Shown one piece after another: positions 9,992-19,402 of a stretch of 64,000 nt of DNA; positions within the stretch are counted from its first letter, which is position 1, and each line of letters opens with the position of its first letter. Made by a program: the position numbers and the translations under genes. Below the pieces are notes generated by a model, which saw only the letters and a list, made by a program, of their open reading frames with translations, was not told the DNA's origin and did not search any database. Source of the DNA: Halobacillus sp. Marseille-P3879 (lineage in GTDB: Bacteria > Bacillota > Bacilli > Bacillales > Halobacillaceae); NCBI RefSeq assembly GCF_900240285.1, contig NZ_OESS01000001.1:1426001-1490000 (forward strand). Reading direction: 5' to 3'.

Positions 9992-10048
9992 TATTTATGT
10001 CGTTAAACTGATATCAATTGAGCTTGATGCTCTCTTTTTAATCCTAAC

Positions 10049-10411
10049 GGGGACGTTACGGATTCGACGGGGATAGGTCGAGCTCGGGTTGCAGGTCGAG
10101 GCGACGACTCGTACAACGTCATTTGCCTAAAATAACTGGCGAATCTAACGATAACCTAGCTGTAGCTGCGTAAGTAGACTATAGCTGATCCTTCCTGGCA
10201 TTGCCCGTGTGCCAGATTGAAGGGTCTCAAACTGAAGCGGGCTACGCGTTCTTCCACCACCTGAGGAAGGACGAAGAGACTAATCAGGTTAGCTGCTCGG
10301 AAGCCTGTTGATAGGCTGAAGAGTAAGCGAAAGATAATATATCAACTAAGCTTGTAGAAGCCCGAGTGCCGATATCTCCGGACGTGGGTTCGACTCCCAC
10401 CGTCTCCACCA
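10049..10411 (+). ncRNA. ssrA: Transfer-messenger RNA (tmRNA, ssrA)
   Basis: The 5' end GGGGACGTTACGGATTCGAC and 3' end with T-arm GGTTCGACTCCCACC and CGTCTCC-ACCA form the tRNA-like acceptor stem (GGGGACG pairs with CGTCTCC), and the CCA end is encoded. An internal frame starting at GGC (10138) and ending at TAA (10171-10173) encodes the proteolysis tag GESNDNLAVAA, so with the charged alanine the tag reads A-GESNDNLAVAA. This closely parallels the Staphylococcus tag (GKSNNNFAVAA). The length of 363 nt is normal. The exact resume codon is inferred from the usual G-start and tag length. Confidence 0.97.
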
Positions 10412-10433
10412 ATACATAATTGGTGGTTTTTTT
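10406..10433 (+). terminator. Intrinsic terminator of ssrA
   Basis: CCACCAAT / ATTGGTGG hairpin with a 5-nt loop followed by seven T. The 5' arm overlaps the CCA end of tmRNA, so the terminator hairpin and the mature acceptor end share bases. Confidence 0.85.
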
Positions 10434-10543
10434 ATATTTTAAGAATGTTTAATTTTGTTAAAGGACTATAGTATATTTGAGTTCATGTCAGTAAGTTTAT
10501 TGCCTGGTTTCGTATATCACGTCTTCATAATCGAACATTGAAA

Positions 10544-10581
10544 AATCCGTTCACTTCTCATAAGTGAACGGATTTTTTTTT
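10544..10581 (+). terminator. Intrinsic terminator or attenuator ahead of the OFA transporter gene
   Basis: AATCCGTTCACTT / AAGTGAACGGATT is a perfect 13-bp stem with a 5-nt loop followed by a long T-run. It lies about 110 bp after the ssrA terminator and 50 bp before the next gene. It could be a backup terminator for ssrA or an attenuator in the leader of the transporter operon. Confidence 0.75.
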
Positions 10582-10631
10582 AGGCAAAGGACACAATAAA
10601 AACTACTTATCCAGGAAAGGAGCTACGGTTA

Positions 10632-11888
10632 ATGGAAACAAACAAAAACAGGTGGTTGATTGCTTTATCAGCAGTTGCCATGCACTTGTCCATCGGTTCG
10701 GTTTATGCTTACAGCGTTTATAAGACTCCAATGTCTGAAGAGGTAGGTTGGAGTGGGACCGACGTTGCATTTGCTTTTACAATTGCTATATTCTTCCTCG
10801 GTCTGACGGCTGCATTTATGGGGAAATTTGTAGAAAACCAGGGACCCCGGAGGTCGGGTTTCCTTGCAGCAGGATTATTCAGTGGAGGGATGCTGCTTAC
10901 AGGCTTAATGGTACAGTTCGAATGGCTGTATGGATTTTATATTACGTACGGAGTTATTGGAGGAATAGGATTAGGGATTGGGTATATTGCACCGGTGTCC
11001 ACGCTTGTAAAATGGTTTCCTGACCGCCGTGGGCTGGCTACAGGAATGGCGGTGTTTGGGTTTGGAGCTGGAGCACTGATTGCTGGACCTACAGCTGAGT
11101 ACTTAAATAATACACTAGGGATCCATTGGTCTTTTTATATATTAGGAGCTTGTTATTTGATTCTTATGCTGCTCGGCTCTGCTTACATTACAGTGCCTCC
11201 GGAGAACTGGAAACCGGAAGGGTATGAACCTGGGAAGGAGAATGATAAAAACAAAGGGGATCTTGATCAGATGACGCGTGGCGAAGCTGTCAAAACAGCG
11301 CGTTTCTGGATGTTATGGTGGATGATGTTTATTAATATTTCGGCCGGAATAATGCTTATCTCTGTAGCTTCTCCGATGGGACAGGAAAAAGCGGGCATGT
11401 CTGAAGCAGCAGCTGCAACGATGGTTGGAATAATGGGGCTGTTTAATGGGGGCGGCCGGTTGGTTTGGGCTGCTTTATCAGATTATATTTCGAGAGCCTA
11501 TACGTATATTATCTTTTTCTCCATTCAAGTTGTTCTTTTTTTCTCTCTGCAATTTGTTACAAGTGATATTGTATTTCAGGTATTTATGTATATCATTGTA
11601 TCGATTTATGGCGGTGGATTCTCTAATTTGCCAGCCTTCATAGGAGATTTGTTTGGAACAAAACAACTGAGTGCCATTCACGGATATTTACTTACTTCCT
11701 GGGCGGCTGCAGGGGTGGTAGGCCCTATGGTGGTGTCTTTTATCAGAGAAACAACCAATAGTTATGAAGCTACGTTTATCATTTTTGGAGTCTTAATTGC
11801 CACGGCCCTTCTTACCGCCATAGCCATGAAAATACTCATCGTTCGTTATCGTAAAAAACAAGCAGAGCCTGAGCTCAGCCCTGCGTAA
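10632..11888 (+). CDS. OFA-family (oxalate/formate antiporter) MFS transporter
   Basis: This 418-residue membrane protein of the major facilitator superfamily shows about 12 hydrophobic segments. It carries OFA-family blocks such as the N-terminal SIGSVYAYSVYKTPM, GGIGLGIGYIAPVSTLVKWFPDRRGLATGMAVFGFGAGALIAGP (about 110-153, described by position) and AIHGYLLTSWAAAGVVGP. OxlT and YhjX belong to this family and exchange small carboxylates. It lies 70 bp upstream of a formate dehydrogenase in the same orientation with no terminator between them, so formate or oxalate/formate is a likely substrate. That assignment is inference from context. Confidence 0.85.
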   Translation: METNKNRWLIALSAVAMHLSIGSVYAYSVYKTPMSEEVGWSGTDVAFAFTIAIFFLGLTAAFMGKFVENQGPRRSGFLAAGLFSGGMLLTGLMVQFEWLYGFYITYGVIGGIGLGIGYIAPVSTLVKWFPDRRGLATGMAVFGFGAGALIAGPTAEYLNNTLGIHWSFYILGACYLILMLLGSAYITVPPENWKPEGYEPGKENDKNKGDLDQMTRGEAVKTARFWMLWWMMFINISAGIMLISVASPMGQEKAGMSEAAAATMVGIMGLFNGGGRLVWAALSDYISRAYTYIIFFSIQVVLFFSLQFVTSDIVFQVFMYIIVSIYGGGFSNLPAFIGDLFGTKQLSAIHGYLLTSWAAAGVVGPMVVSFIRETTNSYEATFIIFGVLIATALLTAIAMKILIVRYRKKQAEPELSPA

Positions 11889-11958
11889 AAAAGTATAGAT
11901 CTACCATATAAGGTAACACTTATGAATAATGCAACTTTTATATAGGCAGGTGAAGAGA

Positions 11959-14943
11959 ATGGCAGATGATAAAATCACGATTAATGGTGATTCTTATTCG
12001 TTCAATGAGGGAGAAACCATATTAGAGACAGTTCGAAATTTAGAAGTCTACGTTCCGGGTATCTGTTCCACACAGCCTGATCTTGGAATAGGTGTCATTC
12101 AGACGTGTGATACGTGTTACGTAGAAGTGAATGGAGAAATGAAGCGGGCATGCGCAACTAAATCCGCCCCGGGGATGCAGGTAAATACTCAATCTGGAAA
12201 AGTAAAGGAAGCGCAGCATGAAGCCATGTCTCGAATTCTTGAGAATCATGAGCTCTACTGCACTGTTTGTGATAATAATAATGGGAATTGCGAGGTTCAC
12301 AACGCGGCGGAGTATTTGGAAATAGAACATCAGGAATATGATTTTCGGCCAAAGCCTTATCCTCAAGATAACTCCCATCCTTTTTACCGCTATGAACCGG
12401 ATCAGTGTATTCTTTGCGGTATGTGCGTGGAAGCGTGTCAGGACTTACAGGTAAGCGAGGTCTTATCCATAGACTGGGAGCGGGAGATTCCAAGAGTGAT
12501 CTGGGATAATGATGTCCCTATTGATGAATCTTCATGTGTCTCTTGTGGACACTGTGTATCCGTTTGTCCATGCAATGCCCTTATGGAAAAATCGATGCTC
12601 GGTGAAGCGGGTTATATGACAGCCATCCCAAATGATGTTCTCGAACCAATGATCAATCTCACAAAAGAAGTAGAACCAGGTTATAGAGAAATTTTAACTA
12701 TTTCAAACATCGAAGCAACAATGAGGGAAGACCGTATTAAAAGAACGAAAACCGTGTGTACGTATTGTGGTGTCGGGTGCAGCTTCGAAGTATGGACGAA
12801 GGGGCGCCATATTCTTAAAATACAACCAGATGAAAAAGCACCTGTTAACGGGATTTCAACTTGTGTAAAAGGGAAGTTTGGCTGGGATTACGTGAACAGC
12901 GAGGAGCGTTTGACGACCCCTCTTATCCGAAAAGGTGAGAAATTTGTAGAAGCTACGTGGGAAGAAGCTCTTACGTTAATGGCTGAAAAAATGAAAGATC
13001 TTCAGAAGACATACGGAAACGACTCCATTGGTTTTATTGCTTCTTCAAAATGTTCAAATGAAGAAAACTATTTGTTTCAGAAATTAGCACGCACTGTATT
13101 CGGAACGAACAATATTGATAATTGTTCCCGCTACTGTCAAACACCTGCTTCTACCGGTTTGATGCGCACAGTGGGAATAGGAGGAGATGCGGGCACAATT
13201 AAAGACATTGAGAGCTCAGAGCTGGTTCTTGTCGTCGGTGCAAACCCGGCTGAATCCCACCCTGTATTAGCTACACGAATAAAACGAGCCCATAAACTAT
13301 TTGATCAGAAGCTTCTTGTATTTGACTTAAGAGAGAATGAATTGGCTCACAGAGCTGATATGTTCATTAGTCCAAAGCCAGGCACTGACCTCGTATGGCT
13401 GAATGCCATTACGAAATACATTATTGATAAAGATTGGCATGATAAGGACTTTATCGAGAAACGGGTGAATCATTTTCCTGAATTTGTTGAATCTTTATCA
13501 CAGTATACTCTGGAATACGCAGAAGAGAAAACAGGGCTAAGTAAAGAATTATTGATAAAAGTGGCAAACATTATCCACGAAGCTAAAAGTATGTGTGCTT
13601 TGTGGGCAATGGGAGTGACTCAGCACATTGGAGGTACGGATACGAGTACGGCGATTTCCAACCTCCTTCTCGTCACTGGAAATTACGGCAAGCCGGGGAC
13701 AGGCGGATATCCGTTGCGAGGCCATAATAACGTGCAAGGGGCGAGTGATTTTGGCACGATGCCAAACTATCTGCCTGGATATGAATCGATCGAAGATGAT
13801 GCTATACGAGCCAAATATGAAAAAGCGTGGGGCACAAAACTCCCGAAAGAGCCGGGTTACAACAACCATGAAGTTGTTGAGGCCATTCAAGATGGAAAAG
13901 TAAAAGCAATGTATTTGTTTGGCGAAGAAATGGGGCTTGTTGATTCTAACATTAATTATGTGCATACGGCTTTTGAAAAATTAGACTTCTTTGTCGTCCA
14001 GGACGTATTTTTTTCAAAGACTGCTCAGTTCGCAGATTTAGTGCTTCCTGCGGCACCAAGTCTAGAAAAAGACGGAACCTTTACAAACACAGAAAGAAGA
14101 ATTCAGCGTTTTCACAAAGTGTTCGAGCCATTAGGCCAGGCAAAAGCAGACTGGGAGATCTTTCAGGATCTGGCTAATAAAATGGGGGCCGATTGGAATT
14201 ATCAACACCCAGGTGAAATTATGGAGGAGGCAGCTTCTTTAGCTCCTGTCTTTGCCGGCGTAAGCTACGAGCGACTGGAAGGCTGGAAAAGTCAGGTTTG
14301 GCCGGTTCAACATGACGGCACTGATACACCGCTTCTTTATGAAGAAGAATTTGCTTTTGAGGATGGTAAGGCGAATTTATTTCCGGTTAAATGGTCCCCT
14401 CCATACCATCCAGGAGAAGAGTACGATCTCCATTTAAATAACGGTCGAATTCTGGAACATTTTCATGAGGGGAACATGACTTATCAATCCGAAGGTATTA
14501 CTCATAAAGTTCCTGAGCCGTGGTTGGAGGTTTCTCCTCAGCTTGCAGAAAAACGGGGAATAAAAACAGGATCACTTGTCCGATTGAAATCCCCTTATGG
14601 AGAAGCAGAAGTACGCGTCTGGGTTACTGATCAGGTAAAAGGAAATGAATTGTATTTTCCGATGCATACAATGGTTGAACAGAGTGCTGTAAACCGACTA
14701 ACGAGCAGTTATCATGATACGGTCACTCATACTCCTAACTATAAAGAAATGCATGTAAAAATGGAGGTAATAGAATTTAGAGGACCAAGTCCCATCCCGG
14801 ATCATAACCACCGATTTGGAAATCCTCAGCCGCAGGCAGGCGTGGAAGTGGAAAGGAAATGGAGTCGTCCTGAATTCACTACGATTGCAGAATTTATAAA
14901 GAGAAAGGGGTTTGACCATGGCGAAAGCGATCAAGCAAATTGA
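11959..14943 (+). CDS. fdhA: Formate dehydrogenase alpha subunit (Mo/W-bis-MGD, cysteine type)
   Basis: This 994-residue cytosolic molybdopterin oxidoreductase oxidises formate to CO2 (YjgC/YrhE type). Domain order: N-terminal [2Fe-2S] ferredoxin domain (Cys in PGICSTQ, QTCDTCYVEV, RACAT), a His-Cys [4Fe-4S] site (HELYCTVC...GNCEVH), two [4Fe-4S] ferredoxin motifs (CILCGMCVEAC and CVSCGHCVSVCPC), then the catalytic part with its own cluster (CTYCGVGC...STCVKGKFG) and the active-site segment SRYCQTPASTG. Cys393 takes the place of selenocysteine. ATG 11959 follows an AGGTGAAGAGA site; the upstream ATG at 11929 lacks a well-placed one. It overlaps the next gene by 26 nt. Confidence 0.93.
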   Translation: MADDKITINGDSYSFNEGETILETVRNLEVYVPGICSTQPDLGIGVIQTCDTCYVEVNGEMKRACATKSAPGMQVNTQSGKVKEAQHEAMSRILENHELYCTVCDNNNGNCEVHNAAEYLEIEHQEYDFRPKPYPQDNSHPFYRYEPDQCILCGMCVEACQDLQVSEVLSIDWEREIPRVIWDNDVPIDESSCVSCGHCVSVCPCNALMEKSMLGEAGYMTAIPNDVLEPMINLTKEVEPGYREILTISNIEATMREDRIKRTKTVCTYCGVGCSFEVWTKGRHILKIQPDEKAPVNGISTCVKGKFGWDYVNSEERLTTPLIRKGEKFVEATWEEALTLMAEKMKDLQKTYGNDSIGFIASSKCSNEENYLFQKLARTVFGTNNIDNCSRYCQTPASTGLMRTVGIGGDAGTIKDIESSELVLVVGANPAESHPVLATRIKRAHKLFDQKLLVFDLRENELAHRADMFISPKPGTDLVWLNAITKYIIDKDWHDKDFIEKRVNHFPEFVESLSQYTLEYAEEKTGLSKELLIKVANIIHEAKSMCALWAMGVTQHIGGTDTSTAISNLLLVTGNYGKPGTGGYPLRGHNNVQGASDFGTMPNYLPGYESIEDDAIRAKYEKAWGTKLPKEPGYNNHEVVEAIQDGKVKAMYLFGEEMGLVDSNINYVHTAFEKLDFFVVQDVFFSKTAQFADLVLPAAPSLEKDGTFTNTERRIQRFHKVFEPLGQAKADWEIFQDLANKMGADWNYQHPGEIMEEAASLAPVFAGVSYERLEGWKSQVWPVQHDGTDTPLLYEEEFAFEDGKANLFPVKWSPPYHPGEEYDLHLNNGRILEHFHEGNMTYQSEGITHKVPEPWLEVSPQLAEKRGIKTGSLVRLKSPYGEAEVRVWVTDQVKGNELYFPMHTMVEQSAVNRLTSSYHDTVTHTPNYKEMHVKMEVIEFRGPSPIPDHNHRFGNPQPQAGVEVERKWSRPEFTTIAEFIKRKGFDHGESDQAN

Positions 14944-15400
14944 TAGAAAAATACGAACCCCTGAAGATCGGCGGACGGAAGAGTTAAATGACATTTTGTC
15001 GTCTCTCGCCGAACAAAAAGAATCTTTGCTTCAGTTATTAGAAATAATTGAAGAACTTCGAAAAAGCGGCGTGCTGGATATGATTCAAGGTGTGCTTGCT
15101 ACGCGTCATAAGCTCGGATTACTTGCCATGGAGGAGCTTGATAAGCCAACTGTCCACGATCTTGTGAAAAGTGGGATAGGGGCATTTAATTTTTTAACTA
15201 AAATAGATCCCGCACAGCTTGATCGAATATTAAATGGAATGAGTGAAGGACTTAAACATTCATCGGAACAGCTGGATAAAGACGAGAAAATTGGTGTATG
15301 GGGAATGATGAAATCTGTTAAAGATCCAGCAGTAAATCGTTCTTTATCAACCTTCATTCACTTTCTCGAAGGCATGGGCAGCGGATTAAAGGCGAAGTAA
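14918..15400 (+). CDS. DUF1641 protein associated with formate dehydrogenase (YjgD-like)
   Basis: This 160-residue soluble, mainly helical protein belongs to the DUF1641 family (B. subtilis YjgD), whose genes regularly sit directly after yjgC-type formate dehydrogenases. A leucine-rich helical region (about 25-60) is followed by the conserved core VLDMIQGVLATRHKLGLLAMEELD and the block GIGAFNFLTKIDPAQL. No enzyme motif is visible, so an accessory or assembly role is plausible but unproven. ATG 14918 has an AAAGGGG site 7 nt upstream. It overlaps the end of fdhA by 26 nt, which implies translational coupling. Confidence 0.85.
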   Translation: MAKAIKQIDRKIRTPEDRRTEELNDILSSLAEQKESLLQLLEIIEELRKSGVLDMIQGVLATRHKLGLLAMEELDKPTVHDLVKSGIGAFNFLTKIDPAQLDRILNGMSEGLKHSSEQLDKDEKIGVWGMMKSVKDPAVNRSLSTFIHFLEGMGSGLKAK

Positions 15401-15412
15401 TGAGGTGGAAAA

Positions 15413-15619
15413 GTGAAGGAATTGGTAATTAAAATAGATGGAGTTAAGAGCTCAAGTGAAGAGTTGCTTTCAAAACACGTAGCTGCTGTGTGGGGAGTAA
15501 GAGAAACGAAAGTGAATTCAAAATTGGGGGAAGTCGCAGTCCTTTATAACGAAGAAGCAGCTTCTCCTATCGACATTGAGCAAGCCGTGATAGACAGCGG
15601 ATATACGATTAAAAAATAA
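15413..15619 (+). CDS. Small HMA-fold-like protein without the CxxC metal site
   Basis: This 68-residue protein has the beta-alpha-beta-beta-alpha-beta pattern and end motif (IDIEQAVIDSGYTIKK) of heavy-metal-associated domains such as CopZ. Where the metal loop GMTCxxC should be, it has GVKSSSEE, so it cannot bind copper in the usual way. It starts with GTG behind GAGGTGGAA, 12 nt after the DUF1641 gene, and is the last gene of the formate dehydrogenase operon before a terminator. A protein-interaction or cofactor-handling role in the FDH system is inference. Confidence 0.7.
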   Translation: MKELVIKIDGVKSSSEELLSKHVAAVWGVRETKVNSKLGEVAVLYNEEAASPIDIEQAVIDSGYTIKK

Positions 15620-15628
15620 ATGAACAAG

Positions 15629-15666
15629 AAGAAGAACGTCCAAATTTGGTCGTTCTTCTTTTTTTT
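15629..15666 (+). terminator. Intrinsic terminator of the formate dehydrogenase operon
   Basis: Perfect AAGAAGAACG / CGTTCTTCTT stem with a 12-nt loop (itself partly self-complementary, CCAAATTTGG) followed by TTTTTT. Confidence 0.9.
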
Positions 15667-15806
15667 AGGAGAAAGGTAGAAGTCTACTAGTATGGACAAA
15701 ACCCTTTTTTTAGCTTAATAGGGCGCTTTAGCCATTCATTTTAGCTGGTGGCGCATATGGTAGTTAAGAGACGTCTCCTAAAAGATGATAGAGGGAGGGG
15801 AAATAA

Positions 15807-15950
15807 ATGATTCTAACTACACTAGCTGCACTTTTGATTGTAGTTCTGCTGCTGCTAGCTTTACTAATTGCGCTTCTTCTTGGTTCCGAGGAACAAAGAG
15901 ACATTATTACTCAAGCAATTAGTGACATTCTTGGAACTATTGGTTGTTAA
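15807..15950 (+). CDS. Very small membrane protein (47 aa), unknown
   Basis: An ATG with a strong GGGAGGGG site 6 nt upstream opens a 47-codon frame. Residues about 3-26 are an uninterrupted, leucine-rich hydrophobic stretch, followed by a short amphipathic tail (SEEQRDIITQAISDILGTIGC) given here only to the position level: residues 27-47. The architecture is a single-pass small membrane protein with a C-terminal Cys. It sits alone between two terminators, so it is probably its own transcript. I do not recognise a family; toxin-like, sporulation or regulatory membrane peptides are all possible. Confidence 0.6.
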   Translation: MILTTLAALLIVVLLLLALLIALLLGSEEQRDIITQAISDILGTIGC

Positions 15951-15982
15951 TTTAATTAACCCCATGTGAGAGTCCCTCTCGT

Positions 15983-16023
15983 GTCCTCAAGGTAGCTGTA
16001 CCGGGCCGCTTTGAGGACTTTTA
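15983..16023 (+). terminator. Intrinsic terminator after the 47-aa membrane protein gene
   Basis: GTCCTCAA / TTGAGGAC stem around a GC-rich 20-nt loop, followed by TTTT. Confidence 0.65.
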
Positions 16024-16065
16024 ACTATAAGATATTCATTAAAAGCAGAAGGAGTGAATAAAGAA

Positions 16066-16389
16066 ATGGGTAAATCTAAAAAAGAAAATAAAGAGATGGA
16101 TGGAATTATGGAATTAGCGTCAAATTTGTTAGGGCAGCTTAACGATCCAAAAAATGTTGAAGCTTTAGAGGAAAAAGTGGAGCTTGAATCTGAAACTTTA
16201 AAAAAAGCTGAAAAGTCTATTAATTCCCTGTTGAATAACTACGAGGTTACAGGAGATTCAGCTAAATCCGGCGGCAATTTCATGATGGAAGTTCAAAAGT
16301 TTAATCAACAAGTTCAGGACCTGAAACAGCAGATGAATGAAGTTCGAGCTCAGTATACAAAAGTTTCAAAATTGATTAAGAAAAAATAG
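16066..16389 (+). CDS. Small coiled-coil protein, unknown
   Basis: This 107-residue, charged, cytosolic protein is predicted almost entirely helical, with heptad-like spacing at about 35-60 (VEALEEKVELESETLKKAEK) and about 80-107, and a Gly/Ser-rich break between them. No family is recognised. ATG 16066 is chosen because the AGAAGGAG site lies 11 nt upstream and would overlap the alternative GTG at 16054. It is a single gene ending in a strong terminator. Function cannot be inferred. Confidence 0.65.
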   Translation: MGKSKKENKEMDGIMELASNLLGQLNDPKNVEALEEKVELESETLKKAEKSINSLLNNYEVTGDSAKSGGNFMMEVQKFNQQVQDLKQQMNEVRAQYTKVSKLIKKK

Positions 16390-16405
16390 ACAATACTTCC
16401 TGGTT

Positions 16406-16443
16406 AAGAAAAGCATAAATGCTGCTCATTTATGCTTTTCTTA
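16406..16443 (+). terminator. Intrinsic terminator
   Basis: AAGAAAAGCATAAATG / CATTTATGCTTTTCTT forms a 16-bp perfect stem with a 5-nt loop. It separates the coiled-coil gene from the glp leader. Confidence 0.9.
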
Positions 16444-16488
16444 TTCATTGTGAAAACTATTAAATTAAATATTTATAGTGGAAAATAG

Positions 16489-16517
16489 TTGACAGCGCTT
16501 ACAATATAGTTTAGATT
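16489..16517 (+). promoter_or_regulatory. glpFK promoter with an embedded cre site
   Basis: TTGACA (16489-16494) and TAGATT (16512-16517) are 17 bp apart. TGACAGCGCTTACA (16490-16503) matches the Bacillus cre consensus TGWNANCGNTNNCA at every defined base and overlaps the -35, so CcpA binding should repress glycerol uptake when better sugars are present. Confidence 0.8.
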
Positions 16518-16550
16518 AATAACAACAAGTTAACTATGTGACGGAGATTA

Positions 16551-16620
16551 GGAGACTCACACGAAATTAAGTACTGCATACAAGCAGTTTACTTTATTTT
16601 TGTGTGGGTCTCTTTTTTTT
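16551..16620 (+). promoter_or_regulatory. glpF leader terminator, GlpP antitermination type
   Basis: GGAGACTCACAC pairs with GTGTGGGTCTC about 40 nt downstream and is followed by eight T, within the leader between the promoter and glpF. In B. subtilis glp leaders GlpP with glycerol-3-phosphate prevents such termination. The hairpin is seen directly; the protein involved is inferred, as glpP is not in this window. Confidence 0.75.
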
Positions 16621-16657
16621 ACCTTCATAGTTGACGGGATAAAAGGAGGAGAAAGCA

Positions 16658-17488
16658 ATGTCGGAATTCGCAGCAGAGGTCATTGGCACAATGATTCTTA
16701 TCATTTTTGGAGGAGGAGTCGTTGGAGGGGTTGTTCTCAAAGATTCTAAAGCAGAAGGTGCTGGATGGGTAGTCATTACGATCGGCTGGGGACTTGCAGT
16801 GGCAATGGGTGTATATGCTGTAGGGAATTTCTCCGGAGCGCATATTAACCCTGCTGTAACGTTAGGATTTGCAGCAATAGGAGAGTTCGACTGGGCTAAA
16901 GTACCGTTATATATTACAGCACAAATGATTGGTGCCTTTATAGGTGGTGTCATAGTATTTTTTAATTATTTGCCTCATTGGAAGAAAACGAGAGACCAGG
17001 GAGCAAAGCTTGCAGTTTTTTCAACAGATCCAGCGGTTCGAAGCCCATTTTCCAATTTAGTCAGTGAAATGGTTGGTACCTTCGTTTTACTTATGGGCCT
17101 ATTGTTTATCGGTGCGAATGAATTCACGGACGGTTTAAACCCTTTGATCGTAGGAGCTTTAATTGTGGCGATCGGTATGTCGCTTGGGGGAGCAACGGGC
17201 TATGCGATTAATCCTGCGCGAGACTTAGGACCACGGATTGCCCATGCTTTACTTCCTATCCCGGGAAAAGGAGGGTCAGACTGGGGGTATGCCTGGATTC
17301 CTGTAGTAGGCCCGATTCTTGGAGGAATTTACGGTGCAGTTTTTTATCGAGCCTTGTTTATAGGAGATTATACTCCTCTATTCTGGGGATTAAGCGTGAT
17401 TGTGGCTGTTATCTTAGTTGGAGCCGCTTCATCGGAATTGAAGAAAGGAGAAACTAAAGCGGATCAAATCGAAGAAAAAGTGGTTTAA
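16658..17488 (+). CDS. glpF: Glycerol uptake facilitator (aquaglyceroporin)
   Basis: This 276-residue MIP-family channel lets glycerol diffuse into the cell. Both pore half-helix motifs are present, HINPAVTLG (about residue 65) and AINPARDLGPR (about 190). The Asp after the second NPAR box and the extended GKGGSDWGYAWIPVVGPILGG loop are characteristic of glycerol rather than water channels. Six transmembrane segments are evident. The start follows AAGGAGGAG. It precedes glpK by 24 nt, and the pair shares the promoter and leader above. Confidence 0.96.
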   Translation: MSEFAAEVIGTMILIIFGGGVVGGVVLKDSKAEGAGWVVITIGWGLAVAMGVYAVGNFSGAHINPAVTLGFAAIGEFDWAKVPLYITAQMIGAFIGGVIVFFNYLPHWKKTRDQGAKLAVFSTDPAVRSPFSNLVSEMVGTFVLLMGLLFIGANEFTDGLNPLIVGALIVAIGMSLGGATGYAINPARDLGPRIAHALLPIPGKGGSDWGYAWIPVVGPILGGIYGAVFYRALFIGDYTPLFWGLSVIVAVILVGAASSELKKGETKADQIEEKVV

Positions 17489-19005
<1,517 letters not shown>

Positions 19006-19006
<1 letters not shown>

Positions 19007-19032
19007 AAAGGTGCCCGCGGGCACCTTTTTTA
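19006..19032. terminator. Bidirectional terminator between glpK and a convergent small gene
   Basis: AAAAGGTGCCCGCGGGCACCTTTT is perfectly palindromic with A- and T-runs on both sides, so it can stop transcription from glpK and from the minus-strand 78-aa gene. Confidence 0.9.
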
Positions 19033-19052
19033 TTATGTGTAAACGATCTGCA

Positions 19053-19289
19053 TCAGACCTTTAAATTTTTCAGTACATCGAGCAGCTGCATGCCTTCAGT
19101 AATAACGTTTGAGTTATTCATAATACCTGTTAGATCAGTAAGATCAACATTCATGAGTACAAGCACAGCGATCAAGAATAATAAAAAGTTATCTTCTTCA
19201 TTTTCTGTACCGTTTTCCAGTTCTTCCTTAAGCTCCTCAATTTGCGCTTCTAATTCATAGATTCGCTGGTACATATCATAAGCGGACAT
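19053..19289 (-). CDS. Small coiled-coil/hydrophobic protein, unknown
   Basis: This 78-residue protein has an N-terminal charged coiled coil (YQRIYELEAQIEELKEELEN, residues about 7-26), a hydrophobic stretch (NFLLFLIAVLVLMNVD, about 34-50) and an amphipathic tail. The hydrophobic part could be a membrane helix or a buried core. The ATG is preceded by AAGGGGG. It is separated from murB upstream by a terminator, so it is probably its own transcript. I do not recognise a family. Confidence 0.6.
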   Translation of the reverse strand: MSAYDMYQRIYELEAQIEELKEELENGTENEEDNFLLFLIAVLVLMNVDLTDLTGIMNNSNVITEGMQLLDVLKNLKV

Positions 19290-19378
19290 AGGAGAACCCC
19301 CTTTTCCTTTTTCTCTATCCTATGAAAGGGTCCTATTTAAAGAGAGGGTATATGTCCAGCCTTTTTAATAAAAGCAAA

Positions 19379-19402
19379 AGCCGGCTGAAAATTCAGCCGG
19401 CT
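19379..19402 (-). terminator. Intrinsic terminator of murB
   Basis: AGCCGGCTGA / TCAGCCGGCT with a 4-nt loop; on the minus strand it is followed by TTTGCTTTTA. It begins inside the murB stop codon. Confidence 0.85.

Noticed and set aside
12040-12493. Two overlapping minus-strand frames of about 111 codons
   Set aside because: Both lie within the [Fe-S] region of formate dehydrogenase and read as antisense shadows with no ribosome binding site.
13129-13140. Selenocysteine in formate dehydrogenase
   Set aside because: The active-site codon is TGT (Cys393), and no in-frame TGA occurs.
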